A stretch of DNA of 48,674 nt from Alphaproteobacteria bacterium (GTDB taxonomy: Bacteria; Pseudomonadota; Alphaproteobacteria; UBA9219; RGZA01): NCBI GenBank assembly GCA_028278105.1, contig JANQEX010000075.1:1-48674 (forward strand), read 5' to 3'. Both the position numbers and the translations under genes were made by a program. This document shows, piece by piece, positions 1-8,225 of the stretch; positions within the stretch are counted from its first letter, which is position 1, and every line of letters starts with the position of its first letter. The notes below the pieces were generated by a model, which had not been told where the DNA came from, ran no database searches, and saw nothing but the letters and a program-made list of their open reading frames with translations.

Positions 1-284
1 TTTTCAGGATGACGTATTTTCCCCTGATGGCACAAGATTCCGGATAAGGGCTCGCATCCGCTCGCCCTTTCCGGAATGACGGCTCTTGGGAAGTGAAAAA
101 ACCTGACTGCCTCCCCCAAAGCCGTCATTCCAGACATTGCGCGCGCAAGAGAGCCATGATCCGGAATCTCGTGCTCTTATGGGATAGAGGTCCTGAATAA
201 AGCTCGCGCCGCTCGCTTTTCCAGGATGACGCGGTTTTCCTTTTCACTCTTCACCCTTCACTTTTCACTCTTCACGGATCCCCC
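1..284. repeat. palindromic intergenic repeats upstream of epmA
   Basis: No gene is seen here. The stretch is a chain of inverted repeats. A unit around 25-110 (ATTCCGGATAAGGGCTCGC and its partner CCTTTCCGGAATGACGG) recurs at about 13810, 13972 and 14128. A unit at 120-230 pairs a 'GTCATTCC' half with 'GGATGACGCGG'. The last 35 bases before the start codon are heptameric TTCACYC-type repeats, the reverse complement of the arrays near 13680. These are non-coding palindromes of REP type. Confidence 0.7.
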
Positions 285-1322
285 ATGACCCTTCCCTTCT
301 GGCGCCCGTCCGTTTTCGCAAAACGCCGCGCGGCGTTGATGCTGCGGGCGCGACTTTTCGCCGCCGCGCGCCGCTATTTCGCGGCGCAAGGCTTCACCGA
401 GGTGGACGTGCCCGCCCTGCAAGTCTCGCCGGGGCTGGAGCCGCATCTGCACGCCTTCGCCACCGAATACGAATTGCCGCATGGCGGAACGCAAAGGCTT
501 TACCTGCATACCAGCCCCGAATTCACCTGCAAGAAATTGCTGGCGGCGGGGATGGAGCGCATCTACGCGCTTCAGCATGTCTACCGCAACCGCGAGGGCT
601 CCAGCCGCCATCATCCCGAATTCATGATGCTGGAATGGTATCGCGCCCATGAGGAACAGGACGCCCTGATGCGCGATTGCATGGCGCTGCTGCGCGCGGC
701 GCAAAAGGAAGGCGGCCGGCGGTTGCGTTACCGGGGAGTGGAATGCGATGCCGGCGCGGAGCCGGAAGTCTTGACGATGCAGGAAGCCTTTGCCCGCCAT
801 GCCGGAATGGATCTGCTGGCCACGATGGACGATGCCGGAAATCCCTCGCCGGACAAGCTGGCGGCGGCGGCGCGGCAAGCCGGCGTCCGCGTGGCGGAAA
901 AGGACCGCTGGGACGATATCGCCCTTGCCATCCTGGCGGAGAAAATCGAGCCGCGTCTCGGCCTCGGCCATCCCGCGTTTTTGACGGGCTATCCCCTTTG
1001 CATGGCGGCCCTGGCGCGGCCGGACGCCGGTGACGCGCGCCTTGCGCGGCGGTTTGAGCTGTATGTCTGCGGCATGGAACTGGCCAACGCCTTCGAGGAA
1101 CTGACCGACGCGGACGCGCAGCGCAAGCGCTTTCAGTCCGGTCTGGACTTGAAGAAAAGCCTTTACGGGACGCATTATCCGATGGACGAGGATTTTCTGG
1201 AAGCGCTCCGCCAGATGCCGCCCGCTTCCGGCATCGCCCTTGGCATGGACCGGCTGGTCATGCTGGCCGCGGGCGAAGACAACATAACCGGCGTTCTCTG
1301 GGCGCCGGTCAGAGGTCAGTAA
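285..1322 (+). CDS. epmA: EF-P--(R)-beta-lysine ligase-type protein EpmA (GenX/PoxA)
   Basis: A class II lysyl-tRNA-synthetase-like enzyme without the N-terminal OB anticodon domain. EpmA adenylates lysine or beta-lysine and attaches it to a conserved Lys of elongation factor P. Motif 1 lies near residues 36-50. Motif 2 is RNREGSSRHHPEF at about 101-113, followed by MMLEWYR. Motif 3 is GIALGMDRL near 316. The length of 345 residues fits the family, usually about 325. The start is the ATG after GGATCCCCC. No epmB or efp is in the window. The last codons (Arg-Gly-Gln-stop) lie inside a 7-bp tandem array, so the extreme C-terminus is repeat-derived. Identification is firm; the substrate is inferred from the family. 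Confidence 0.93.
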   Translation: MTLPFWRPSVFAKRRAALMLRARLFAAARRYFAAQGFTEVDVPALQVSPGLEPHLHAFATEYELPHGGTQRLYLHTSPEFTCKKLLAAGMERIYALQHVYRNREGSSRHHPEFMMLEWYRAHEEQDALMRDCMALLRAAQKEGGRRLRYRGVECDAGAEPEVLTMQEAFARHAGMDLLATMDDAGNPSPDKLAAAARQAGVRVAEKDRWDDIALAILAEKIEPRLGLGHPAFLTGYPLCMAALARPDAGDARLARRFELYVCGMELANAFEELTDADAQRKRFQSGLDLKKSLYGTHYPMDEDFLEALRQMPPASGIALGMDRLVMLAAGEDNITGVLWAPVRGQ

Positions 1323-1342
1323 TCAGAGGTCAGAGGTCAGAA
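1308..1342. repeat. 7-bp tandem array (GTCAGAR), copy 1
   Basis: Five heptamers of the form RTCAGAR or GTCAGTA are in perfect 7-bp register. They run through the epmA stop codon, whose TAA lies in GTCAGTAATCAG. Similar arrays sit at 7913, 12796 and 24352, always at the 3' end of a gene. Confidence 0.85.
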
Positions 1343-1427
1343 AAACTATTTATAATAACATTGCGACTCCACAGGCGGAAAAAGCTTTTCTAATTTCCGG
1401 GCTTCCCTCCACGCCAAAGGAAAGCCC

Positions 1428-1931
1428 ATGGCCCGCAAATACCGCCGTCCGCCCGTCGCCCGCGACAGGAGATTCAAGAAAGCCGGACACGCCGATCATG
1501 GCCCGCCGGAGCGTTGGACCCATGGTCCACGCGCGCTGGAATTCACCGAAGACGCGGGCGTTTTTGCCGCCCGCGCGCTGCATCCGCATGTGCTCGACAA
1601 GCTGTGCGCGTTGAAACTGGTCACCCCGGCCGGGCGCGAGGCGGGGCTGAAGCTGCATCAGGATTACGTGATCGCGCATGTCGAGGCGCCGGTCAGCGCC
1701 GCCTGGGGCCCGCCGAAAGGGGCCGCGCGCGATCCCGAACGGCGCTTCGAGCGCCGTCCGGCGCAGGAAGCCGCCTATCGCCGCTGGCGCAAGGCCCTGG
1801 CCGCCCTGCCGGTGGAGACGCGCAACGTGGTGGTGCATGTGGCCTGCGCCGCCGGCTGGCCGGATCTGCATCATCTGGCGCGGATGCACAAGGGCCTGAC
1901 GGCGCTGGCGAAGCATTACGGGATTCCGTGA
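1428..1931 (+). CDS. DUF6456-like hypothetical protein
   Basis: A 167-residue basic protein with no signal peptide or membrane segment. The C-terminal half has the pattern I associate with alphaproteobacterial DUF6456 proteins: an AG..L..D region near residues 65-85, a W near 93, a charged AxRR.RKAL segment near 120, a VVVHVACAAG core near 138-147, and a final GLTALAKHYGI. The family's function is not established to my knowledge. The start is supported by AAAGGAAAG just upstream. It lies directly before the terminase genes in the same direction, so it may be the first gene of the phage-like cluster or a host gene. The family call comes from pattern memory only. Confidence 0.6.
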   Translation: MARKYRRPPVARDRRFKKAGHADHGPPERWTHGPRALEFTEDAGVFAARALHPHVLDKLCALKLVTPAGREAGLKLHQDYVIAHVEAPVSAAWGPPKGAARDPERRFERRPAQEAAYRRWRKALAALPVETRNVVVHVACAAGWPDLHHLARMHKGLTALAKHYGIP

Positions 1932-1962
1932 CGGGTTTCCGGTACTCAGCGTGGGACAATCA

Positions 1963-2098
1963 GCGTCATCCCGGAAAACGGACGAGGCGCGTTTATCCGG
2001 GATCTTTTTCCCATAATCCCATAATGGAACGGGATCCCGGATAATCGCCCGTGGCAGGTTCCGGGATGACGGCGTAATCAAATTGGGATGACGGCGAA
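1963..2098. repeat. palindromic repeats before the terminase genes
   Basis: Several inverted copies of CGTCATCCCGGA / TCCGGGATGACG are separated by a 'cccataat' spacer. They are related to the units in the 13.7-14.3 kb array and at the left end of the window. No coding potential is evident between 1932 and 2247. Confidence 0.65.
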
Positions 2099-2247
2099 AG
2101 AAAAATTCTAAAAAGAGGAAATTGATTTGCATCGCGCGGGCCCTTTCATGTATTGACACTGCCCATGCGGAGCCCTGCGCGAAAACGGCCGGAAGCAAAA
2201 AAACGGCAGGCAGGGTTTCCGGGACTTCTCGAACGCATTCTCGAAAC

Positions 2248-2619
2248 ATGGATGACGATCTTCCGGCGCGGCCGCGCAAGCGGTCCGCGCGCGCGGCGCC
2301 GCGCAGGAAAGCGCCGGCGAAAAAACCCCGGCGCACCCACGGCCAGGAGGCGGTGATGACCCTTGTTTCCATCATGAAGGACGACAGCGAGCCCCGCCTG
2401 CAAATCGCCGCGGCGCGGGCGCTGCTGTCGCGCTCCGCCGCCGCCGCGCCGGAGGAATCCGCCCCGCTGCCTGAGCTTTCCGCCGATGACATTGACGACG
2501 CAATCGCTGCTGCAAAGGCGCTTCTGGACGAACTGGCCGCCCGAAAGGCGGGCGGCGTTCAAGGCGCGGGCGGCGTGGCTTCTGCAAGCGCGTCCCAGTC
2601 AGATCACGCCGCCCGGTGA
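2248..2619 (+). CDS. putative small terminase subunit (GTA gp1-like position)
   Basis: The first gene of the packaging module. The protein of 123 residues has a Lys/Arg-rich N-terminus (residues 1-34). It then has a helical segment, EAVMTLVSIMKDD..PRLQIAAARALLSR, of the kind found in small terminase-like phage proteins ('aaxALLxRG'), and an acidic helix DDIDDAIAAAKALLDELAAR. A small terminase recognises DNA and recruits the large subunit. The ATG at 2248 keeps the whole conserved segment. An internal ATG at 2356 has the better AGGAGG site and is an alternative start. The 3' end overlaps the large terminase start by 134 bp, more than usual, so one of these starts may be misjudged. Confidence 0.6.
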   Translation: MDDDLPARPRKRSARAAPRRKAPAKKPRRTHGQEAVMTLVSIMKDDSEPRLQIAAARALLSRSAAAAPEESAPLPELSADDIDDAIAAAKALLDELAARKAGGVQGAGGVASASASQSDHAAR

Positions 2620-3772
2620 CTGGCGCATCTGGCTGGCGCTGGCCGGACGGGGCTGGGGCAAAACACGGTGCGGGGCGGAAGACCTGGCGTATTTCGCGCT
2701 GTGGAACGCGGGCGCGCGGCTTGCGGTGATCGCGCCCACGCATGGAGCCGCGCGCGATATTTGCGTGGAAGGGGTGAGCGGGCTTCGGGGCGTGATTCCG
2801 CCCGCATGCGTGGATCACTGGAACCGGAGCCTCGGCGAACTGGTCTTGAAGAACGGCAGCCGGTTCAACCTGTTTTCGGCGGATGAGCCGGAGCGGTTGC
2901 GCGGTCCGCAGTTTCACCGCGCCTGGGCCGACGAGCTGGCGGCATGGAGGTCGGCCGCCGCGTTCGACCAGATCATGCTGGGCCTGCGGCTTGGGGAATC
3001 GCCAAGGCTGGTGGTGACCACCACGCCGAAGCCCATCGCGGTCATCAAGGAGCTGGCCGCAAGGGACGATGTGTTTCTCACGCGCGGCAAAAGCGAGGAG
3101 AACGCGGCCAATCTGGCTCCCGGCGTCCTGGACAAACTGCGCGCCCGCTTCGGCGGCACGCGCTGGGGGCGGCAGGAGCTGGACGGCGAGATTGCCGAGG
3201 ATGTCGAGGGCGCGCTATGGCGCGCCGATGGGATCGCGGCGCTGCGCATTGCGCGCGCGCCGGAGAGTTTTGAGCGCGTGGTGGTGGCGATTGACCCGGC
3301 CGTGACCGCGCATGCGCGGAGCGACGAAACGGGCATCATCGCCGCCGCGCGCGGCGTGGACGGAAAGTTTTACGTGCTGGCCGACGCTTCGGGCAAATTC
3401 GCGCCCGAAGGCTGGGCCCGCCGCGCCGCGGCGCTTTTCGCCGAATGGCGGGGGGATCTGATTCTGGGCGAGGTGAACGAGGGCGGCGACCTGATCGAGC
3501 GCATGCTGCGCCTGGTTGATCCCGCCTTGCCGTTCAAGCCGGTGCGCGCCAGCCGCGGCAAGGCGGCGCGCGCCTGGCCGGTGGCCGCGCTTTACGAACG
3601 GGGTCTTGTGCATCATGTCGGCCGCTTTGCGCATCTTGAAGACCAGATGTGCCGCTTTACCGGCGCAAGCGGGCTGAAAAACGGCTCGCCCGACCGGGTG
3701 GACGCGCTGGTCTGGGCCATCGCCGAATTGCAGGCGGGCCTGGGCCGGGGGCCGCGGGTGCGGGGGATTTAG
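2486..3772 (+). CDS. phage/GTA terminase large subunit (DNA-packaging ATPase-nuclease)
   Basis: A motor ATPase that drives DNA into proheads and cuts it when the head is full. The Walker A-like loop GRGWGKT is at residues 54-60, and a Walker B-like region AWADELAAW is near 145-153. The C-terminal RNase H-like nuclease core shows AIDPAV, GEVNEGGD and PDRVDALVWAI, which would supply the metal-binding aspartates. At 428 residues it matches GTA gp2 / HK97-type terminases. The N-terminal 'PPGDWRIWLALAGRG' context is typical of alphaproteobacterial DNA-packaging proteins. It is followed by an AT-rich insertion instead of the portal gene. Confidence 0.95.
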   Translation: MTLTTQSLLQRRFWTNWPPERRAAFKARAAWLLQARPSQITPPGDWRIWLALAGRGWGKTRCGAEDLAYFALWNAGARLAVIAPTHGAARDICVEGVSGLRGVIPPACVDHWNRSLGELVLKNGSRFNLFSADEPERLRGPQFHRAWADELAAWRSAAAFDQIMLGLRLGESPRLVVTTTPKPIAVIKELAARDDVFLTRGKSEENAANLAPGVLDKLRARFGGTRWGRQELDGEIAEDVEGALWRADGIAALRIARAPESFERVVVAIDPAVTAHARSDETGIIAAARGVDGKFYVLADASGKFAPEGWARRAAALFAEWRGDLILGEVNEGGDLIERMLRLVDPALPFKPVRASRGKAARAWPVAALYERGLVHHVGRFAHLEDQMCRFTGASGLKNGSPDRVDALVWAIAELQAGLGRGPRVRGI

Positions 3773-3834
3773 GGGCTCAGGGTAAAAAGGTCAAGAATGG
3801 GCGCATTTGCTTGGATGAACTGCGTATTAATTGT

Positions 3835-3863
3835 TTATCAATGTGGATTTTGTTGTCTAATAT
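3835..3863 (+). promoter_or_regulatory. candidate sigma70 promoter of the inserted two-gene cassette
   Basis: TTATCA, a 17-bp spacer, then TAATAT, in a locally AT-rich stretch just after the terminase stop. The predicted transcription start lies about 30 bp before the 3903 start codon. This suggests that the inserted genes are expressed independently of the particle operon. Confidence 0.5.
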
Positions 3864-3902
3864 AACATGTCTTGCCCTTGAGTCATGGCTTGGAGACCCG
3901 GC

Positions 3903-4109
3903 ATGATAAGTGATGCGTATTTCGAAACGGAGCACAGCGCTTTGCGAGAAGTCAGGCGCCGCCGTTCTGACCCTGCGCTCCAGGATTTTGCAACTCGCAT
4001 GGAAGAATCTCCTTATGGAGGGTACCGTGTGAGGTCCATGCCCGCGGATGTGGAGGTCGAGTTTATGTTGGACGGCACCGGCGTGGCGCCCTTGCGTAAG
4101 GCGCATTAG
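3903..4109 (+). CDS. small hypothetical protein in inserted cassette
   Basis: A soluble, charged protein of 68 residues (starts MISDAYFETEH), with an Arg-rich helix REVRRRRSDPAL and a C-terminal beta-like segment. I do not recognise a family. The start at 3903 is chosen because GGAG lies 8 bases upstream; an in-frame ATG at 3885 lacks this. Together with the next gene it interrupts the terminase-portal order normal for GTA/HK97 clusters, and it is visibly more AT-rich than its neighbours. Confidence 0.6.
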   Translation: MISDAYFETEHSALREVRRRRSDPALQDFATRMEESPYGGYRVRSMPADVEVEFMLDGTGVAPLRKAH

Positions 4110-4110
4110 A

Positions 4111-4566
4111 ATGACGGGTGAAAACGCAAAACCGCTTGTTCCGGCGGAAAACGGTGAAGGGCAGGGAGAACTTTTTTCGGAGGAAGTTCTCAAAAAGCTT
4201 ATTTCCGTGGAGCAGGAAAGAATTGAAAGCGCCAATCGGCGCACGGACGTTGCGCGTCAGATGATCGAAGCCAACAGCGCCGCTGATAAAAGGCAGTACG
4301 AGTATCATATGGCCCGGCTGAAGTCTTTGGATGAAGACAGGTTAAGGCGGCATGGGATAGCAAAGATTATTTATGTGGGTGGTGGTTCTTTTCTTTGTTT
4401 TATTGTTATTTTTCTTTTTGGAGTGACCTTTTTTGGTTCATCGGCGCAATCCTCCCTGGCGCTCGATATACTGAAGATTCTTGGAGTGGGTGCGGGCGGC
4501 TATGGAATAGGCGCCGGATTAATCGGCGGAGTCAAAAAGCTGTTGCCAAAAATCAATAACGATTAA
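4111..4566 (+). CDS. membrane protein of inserted cassette (moron-like)
   Basis: A 151-residue protein. Residues 1-85 are hydrophilic and helical, with coiled-coil character (KKLISVEQERIESANRRTDVARQMIEANS). Two hydrophobic segments follow: IIYVGGGSFLCFIVIFLFGV at about 86-105, and a Gly-rich LGVGAGGYGIGAGLIGG near 125-141 that resembles a glycine zipper. The end is Lys-rich. It begins one base after the preceding stop, so the two are co-transcribed. The family is unknown. A self-promoted membrane protein between packaging genes is typical of phage morons such as exclusion or immunity functions. That role is inferred from position only. Confidence 0.65.
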   Translation: MTGENAKPLVPAENGEGQGELFSEEVLKKLISVEQERIESANRRTDVARQMIEANSAADKRQYEYHMARLKSLDEDRLRRHGIAKIIYVGGGSFLCFIVIFLFGVTFFGSSAQSSLALDILKILGVGAGGYGIGAGLIGGVKKLLPKINND

Positions 4567-4657
4567 CTCCATCAATAAACAATCCAATTTGTCGTCTTTC
4601 TAAAGAACACACTCCGCTGTTGGAGTTGTGAACGCACGGTCATGCGCCGAGGGCTTC

Positions 4658-5869
4658 ATGAAACTTGCCGAACTCTTCAAGGCGAAAAAGCCGGCCGAGG
4701 TTAAGGCGTCGAAGGCCGGGCCGGTGATCGCCTATACGCAGGTGGGCCAGCCGCGCTGGACGCCGCGCCGCTACGACGCGCTGGCCGAAGCCGGATTCCG
4801 CCGCAACGTCATCGCCTGGCGCTGCGTGAGCGAGGTGGCGCGCGCGGCCTCGCAAATCCCCTGGCTGCTTTATGACGCGGAAGGAAACGAGCTGGAAGGG
4901 CATCCGCTGCTGGCGCTCCTGAGAAAACCGAACCCCCTGCAAGGCGGCAGCCGCTTTCTGGAAAGCGTGTTCGCCTATTTCCAGATCGCGGGCAACGCCT
5001 ATATCGAGGCGGTGGCGCCGGAAACGGACGCGCCGCCGCGCGAGCTTTACGCGCTGCGTCCCGACCGGGTGAAGATCGTCCCCGGCGCGGGCGGGGTGCC
5101 CTCGGCCTATCAGTATGCCGCGGGTTCGCAAAAGGTGAGCTGGCCCTGTGATCCCATCACCGGCGAAAGCACCATCCTGCACTGGAAGGCTTTTCATCCC
5201 CTGGACGACTGGTACGGCATGGCGCCCCTGGAAGCGGCCCTCACCGCCATCGACCAGCACAACGCCGCCGCCAACTGGAACCAGGCGCTGCTGGAGCATG
5301 CGGCCCGGCCGTCGGGCGCGCTGGTCTACGCGCCCAAGGACGGCCCGGCCCAGCTTTCGGAAGAGCAGTTCCGCCGGCTGAAGGACGAGCTTGAGGAAAA
5401 TTACGCCGCGCCACGCCATGCCGGGCGGCCGCTGATCCTGGAAGGCGGGCTGGAATGGAAGGAGATGGGCCTGACGCCCCGCGACATGGACTGGCTCGGC
5501 GGGCGCAACCGCGCGGCCTGCGATATCGCCCTCGCCTTCGGCGTGCCGGAGCAGCTCATCGGCATCACCGAATCCAAAACCTACGCCAACATGGCCGAGG
5601 CGCGGCTGGCCCTTTACGAAGACACGGTTCTGCCGCTGGCCCAGCAGTTGTGCGACGAGATGAACCGCTGGCTGGCCCCGCAATTCGGCGAGGGCTTGCG
5701 GCTTGACCTGGACCGCGACGAGGTCCAGGCGCTGACGCTCCGCCGCGACGCGGTATGGGACAAGGTGGGCAAGGCCGGGTTCCTGACCCTGAATGAAAGG
5801 CGCGCCGCGCTCGGCTACCCGCCGGTGGATGGCGGGGACGAGATGCCGGAGTCAGAAACCGGAGATTAA
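4658..5869 (+). CDS. phage/GTA portal protein (HK97 family)
   Basis: The dodecameric portal forms the DNA channel at one capsid vertex and docks the terminase. The 404-residue sequence carries family landmarks: RRNVIAWRCVSEVARAAS early on, 'HPLLALLRKPNP', an 'AGNAYIE' strand, 'LRPDRVKIVPG', 'HWKAFHPLDDWYGMAPLEAA', and 'PRDMDWLGGRN..ACDIALAFGVPEQLIG' toward the C-terminus. The ATG at 4658 is preferred over an in-frame GTG at 4628 because GAGGG precedes it and the protein starts with a typical amphipathic MKLAELF. It sits between the inserted cassette and the protease, as in GTA gp3. Confidence 0.95.
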   Translation: MKLAELFKAKKPAEVKASKAGPVIAYTQVGQPRWTPRRYDALAEAGFRRNVIAWRCVSEVARAASQIPWLLYDAEGNELEGHPLLALLRKPNPLQGGSRFLESVFAYFQIAGNAYIEAVAPETDAPPRELYALRPDRVKIVPGAGGVPSAYQYAAGSQKVSWPCDPITGESTILHWKAFHPLDDWYGMAPLEAALTAIDQHNAAANWNQALLEHAARPSGALVYAPKDGPAQLSEEQFRRLKDELEENYAAPRHAGRPLILEGGLEWKEMGLTPRDMDWLGGRNRAACDIALAFGVPEQLIGITESKTYANMAEARLALYEDTVLPLAQQLCDEMNRWLAPQFGEGLRLDLDRDEVQALTLRRDAVWDKVGKAGFLTLNERRAALGYPPVDGGDEMPESETGD

Positions 5870-5929
5870 GGACTGAAGACCAAGGAAATTGAAGCGGCTG
5901 AAAAAAGATTTAACGGGATTGAAAAACAC

Positions 5930-6073
5930 AACACCCCTCCCCTTGAGGGAGGGGTTGGGGGTGGGGTGGAGCGTTGGATTGAGAGAACCCCTCACCAGCA
6001 AGAACCAAGGGTTTAGCCGCTCCGCGTCTAAACCCAGGTTCTTGCAACCTCTCCCTCAAGGGGAGAGGAAAAT
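5930..6073. repeat. G/C-rich palindromic element, copy 1
   Basis: The terminal inverted halves are CCCCTCCCCTTGAGGGAGG on the left and a CCTCTCCCTCAAGGGGAGAGG counterpart on the right. The core is a long hairpin whose arms read CAAGAACC..GGGTTTAG and CTAAACCC.GGTTCTTG around CCGCTCCGCGT. A near-identical core occurs at 8027-8080. The element has no stop in the protease frame, which produces an artificial 83-codon upstream extension. Confidence 0.85.
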
Positions 6074-6137
6074 TTTTCTTTTCCTTGTCTTGTTTTCCTG
6101 TTTTCCGGTCCCTGTGAACCGAAGAAAAGGATTTTTC

Positions 6138-6680
6138 ATGCAGATGCAGCATCAGGCCGCCCCCTTCGAGCTGAAGGAACTGGGCGCGAACGGCTATGTG
6201 GCGGGCTATGCCTCGGTGTTCGGCGCCCTGGACGCGCAGCGCGAGGTGGTGGCCCCGCGCGCCTTCGACCGGACCTTGCGCGAATGGAAAAGCTCGAAAC
6301 GCGCGCCCGCCATGCTGTGGATGCATGACGCCACGCGCCCCGTCGGCGTGTGGGAGAATTTGCGCGAGGACGGATCGGGCCTTGCGGTGGAAGGCGCGCT
6401 GGCCGTGCGCACGCAGGACGGGGCCGATGCCTATGAATTGCTGAAAATGGGAGCGGTGACGGGGCTTTCGATCGGCTACCGCACGGTGGCAAGCCGCATC
6501 GACAGCCAAAAGCGCATCCGCACCCTCACGGACGTGGATCTGTTCGAGGTGTCGCTGGTGACGTTTCCCGCCAACGACCTCGCCCGCATCCGCACCGTCA
6601 AAACGCCCGTTGTCTCCGGCGGCGATATCCGGGCCATCGCCGCGCGGCTTCGTGAAGCGGCCCGCTTCCTTCGTTCGTAA
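6138..6680 (+). CDS. HK97-family prohead protease
   Basis: A serine protease that trims the capsid and scaffold during prohead maturation. The 180-residue protein has the U35-type layout: 'GYVAGYASVFGALDAQREVVAPRAF' at 19-43, the histidine in 'MLWMHD' (His63), the serine in 'VTGLSIGYR' (Ser111), and 'LFEVSLVTFPAN' at about 140-150. ATG 6138 follows AAAAGG at a 7-base gap. The frame stays open back to 5889 only because of the palindromic element. It corresponds to GTA gp4 and is followed 15 bp later by the capsid gene. Confidence 0.93.
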   Translation: MQMQHQAAPFELKELGANGYVAGYASVFGALDAQREVVAPRAFDRTLREWKSSKRAPAMLWMHDATRPVGVWENLREDGSGLAVEGALAVRTQDGADAYELLKMGAVTGLSIGYRTVASRIDSQKRIRTLTDVDLFEVSLVTFPANDLARIRTVKTPVVSGGDIRAIAARLREAARFLRS

Positions 6681-6695
6681 AAACAGGAGAAAAAC

Positions 6696-7913
6696 ATGAC
6701 CGATGTTCTGGAAGTCAAGGAAGCGGCCGGCGCTCTGGCCTCCGCTTTCGAATCCTACAAGGAAAGCAACGACGCCCGGCTGGACGCGCTGGAGCGCAAG
6801 CGGGGCGACGTGCTGCTGGATGAAAAGGTGGATCGCATCGGCGGCGTGGTGACGCGGTTGCAGGACCAGGTGACCGGCATGCGCACCGCGCTGCACCGCC
6901 CGGCCCTGGGCAAGGACGCGGCCGCGCCGGTGTCGGAGCACAAGGCCGCCTTCCTGCGCTACATCACCAAGGGAATCGAGATGGATCTCGGCGCGATCGA
7001 GCGCAAGGCGATGAGCGTGATCTCCGATCCCGACGGCGGCTACATGGCGCCGGTGGAGATTTCGGACCGCATCGTCACCCGCCAGTACGACACCACTCCC
7101 CTGCGCCAGATCGCCACGGTGATGAACGTCACCTCGGACGCGGTGGAGATGCTGCGCGACACCGACGACGCCGGGGCCCTGTGGCTGGGCGAGCTTGACA
7201 GCCGCGCCGACACCGAGGCCGGACAGTTGGGACGCATCCGCATTCCCGTGTTCGAGTTGCATGCCCAGCCGCGCGCCACGCAAAAGCTCCTGGACGACGC
7301 CAACCTGAATGTCGAGGACTGGCTGACAAGCAAGATCGCCGGGCGTTTTTCCCGCGCCGAAAGCACGGCCTTCGTGGCGGGCGACGGCGTGACGCAGCCG
7401 CGGGGCTTCACCACCTACCCGGTGGCGGCCACGGGCGACGCCGGCCGCGCCTGGGGAACCTTTGAATACGTGGCCACCGGCAACAGCGGCGCGTTCGCCG
7501 CCTCCAGTCCCGGCGACGCGCTGATCGGCCTTCTGCACAAGCTGAAGGCGGGCTATCTGCCGGGCGCGGCCTGGGTGATGCCGCGGGCGGTGGCCGATGC
7601 CGTGCGCAGGTTCAAGGAAAGCTCGACCAGCGCCTATATCTGGCAGCCGGGATTGCAGGCGGGCCAGCCGGCCACGCTCCTGGGCTACCCGGTTTACCTG
7701 GGCGAGGACATGCCGGCCATGGCCGCGGACAGCCTGTCGGTGGCGTTCGGCAATTTTGCCGAGGGCTACACGATTGTCGACCGCGCCGGACTGCGCATCC
7801 TGCGCGATCCGTACACGGCGGCGCCTTTCGTGAAGTTCCGCGCCTCCAAGCGCGTCGGCGGCGACGTGACCAATTTCGAGGCGGTCAAGTTCCTGAAGTT
7901 TGCCGCATCGTAA
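6696..7913 (+). CDS. major capsid protein (HK97 fold)
   Basis: The main shell subunit, 405 residues. The first ~100 residues are a charged helical delta domain (LASAFESYKESNDARLDALERKRGD), which the protease probably removes. The mature domain begins near 'AFLRYITKGIE' and contains 'DPDGGYMAPVEISDRIVTRQYDTTPLRQIATV', 'QPRATQKLLDDANLNVEDWL', 'VAGDGVTQPRGFTTYP' and 'PAMAADSLSVAFGNFAEGYTIVDRAGLRILRDPYT'. These are standard HK97/GTA gp5 motifs. AGGAG precedes the ATG. The stop codon TAA touches a 7-bp tandem array. Confidence 0.96.
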   Translation: MTDVLEVKEAAGALASAFESYKESNDARLDALERKRGDVLLDEKVDRIGGVVTRLQDQVTGMRTALHRPALGKDAAAPVSEHKAAFLRYITKGIEMDLGAIERKAMSVISDPDGGYMAPVEISDRIVTRQYDTTPLRQIATVMNVTSDAVEMLRDTDDAGALWLGELDSRADTEAGQLGRIRIPVFELHAQPRATQKLLDDANLNVEDWLTSKIAGRFSRAESTAFVAGDGVTQPRGFTTYPVAATGDAGRAWGTFEYVATGNSGAFAASSPGDALIGLLHKLKAGYLPGAAWVMPRAVADAVRRFKESSTSAYIWQPGLQAGQPATLLGYPVYLGEDMPAMAADSLSVAFGNFAEGYTIVDRAGLRILRDPYTAAPFVKFRASKRVGGDVTNFEAVKFLKFAAS

Positions 7914-7947
7914 TCAGAAGTCAGAGGTCAGAAATCAGAAGTCAGAA
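7913..7947. repeat. 7-bp tandem array (RTCAGAR), copy 2
   Basis: Five exact heptamers RTCAGAR begin on the last base of the capsid stop codon. They are the same family as the arrays at 1308, 12796 and 24352. Confidence 0.85.
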
Positions 7948-7961
7948 CAGGCAAGGCCGGA

Positions 7962-8177
7962 TACCCCTCCCCTTGAGGGAGGGGTTAGGGGTGGGGTTGG
8001 TGGTTCCCATTTAGGGAACCCCTCACCAGCAAGAACCAAGGGTTTAGCCGCTTCGCGTCTAAACCCAGGTTCTTGCATCCTCTCCCTTCCGCCTTCGCTC
8101 TACGAGCTACGGCGGACGAGCTTCCTTCAAGGACCTCGGCGTAGCCGAAGGCGAAGCCGGGCAAGGGGAGAGGAAAA
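7962..8177. repeat. G/C-rich palindromic element, copy 2 (composite)
   Basis: The left half is CCCCTCCCCTTGAGGGAGG and the core hairpin matches copy 1. A second module (CCGCCTTCGCTCTACGAGC ... GTAGCCGAAGGCGAAG) is inserted in its right arm before the closing GGGGAGAGG. That inner module also occurs in the in-gene copy near 9016-9085 and in the MITE cores near 24930. Together with the heptamers it fills the 312-bp gap between capsid and decoration-like genes; no gene is seen. Confidence 0.8.
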
Positions 8178-8225
8178 AACCTTGCGTGTTTTATCAACCC
8201 TTCCTCAATCCCTACGGAGAAAACC

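Noticed and set aside
5889-6137. N-terminal extension of the prohead protease
   Set aside because: The extra 83 codons are the palindromic repeat. A good ribosome site and the family's normal start are at 6138.
5910-7538. 542-codon minus-strand open frame opposite protease and capsid genes
   Set aside because: A GC-rich antisense shadow. The plus strand encodes two well-recognised phage proteins and the minus translation has no domain-like features.
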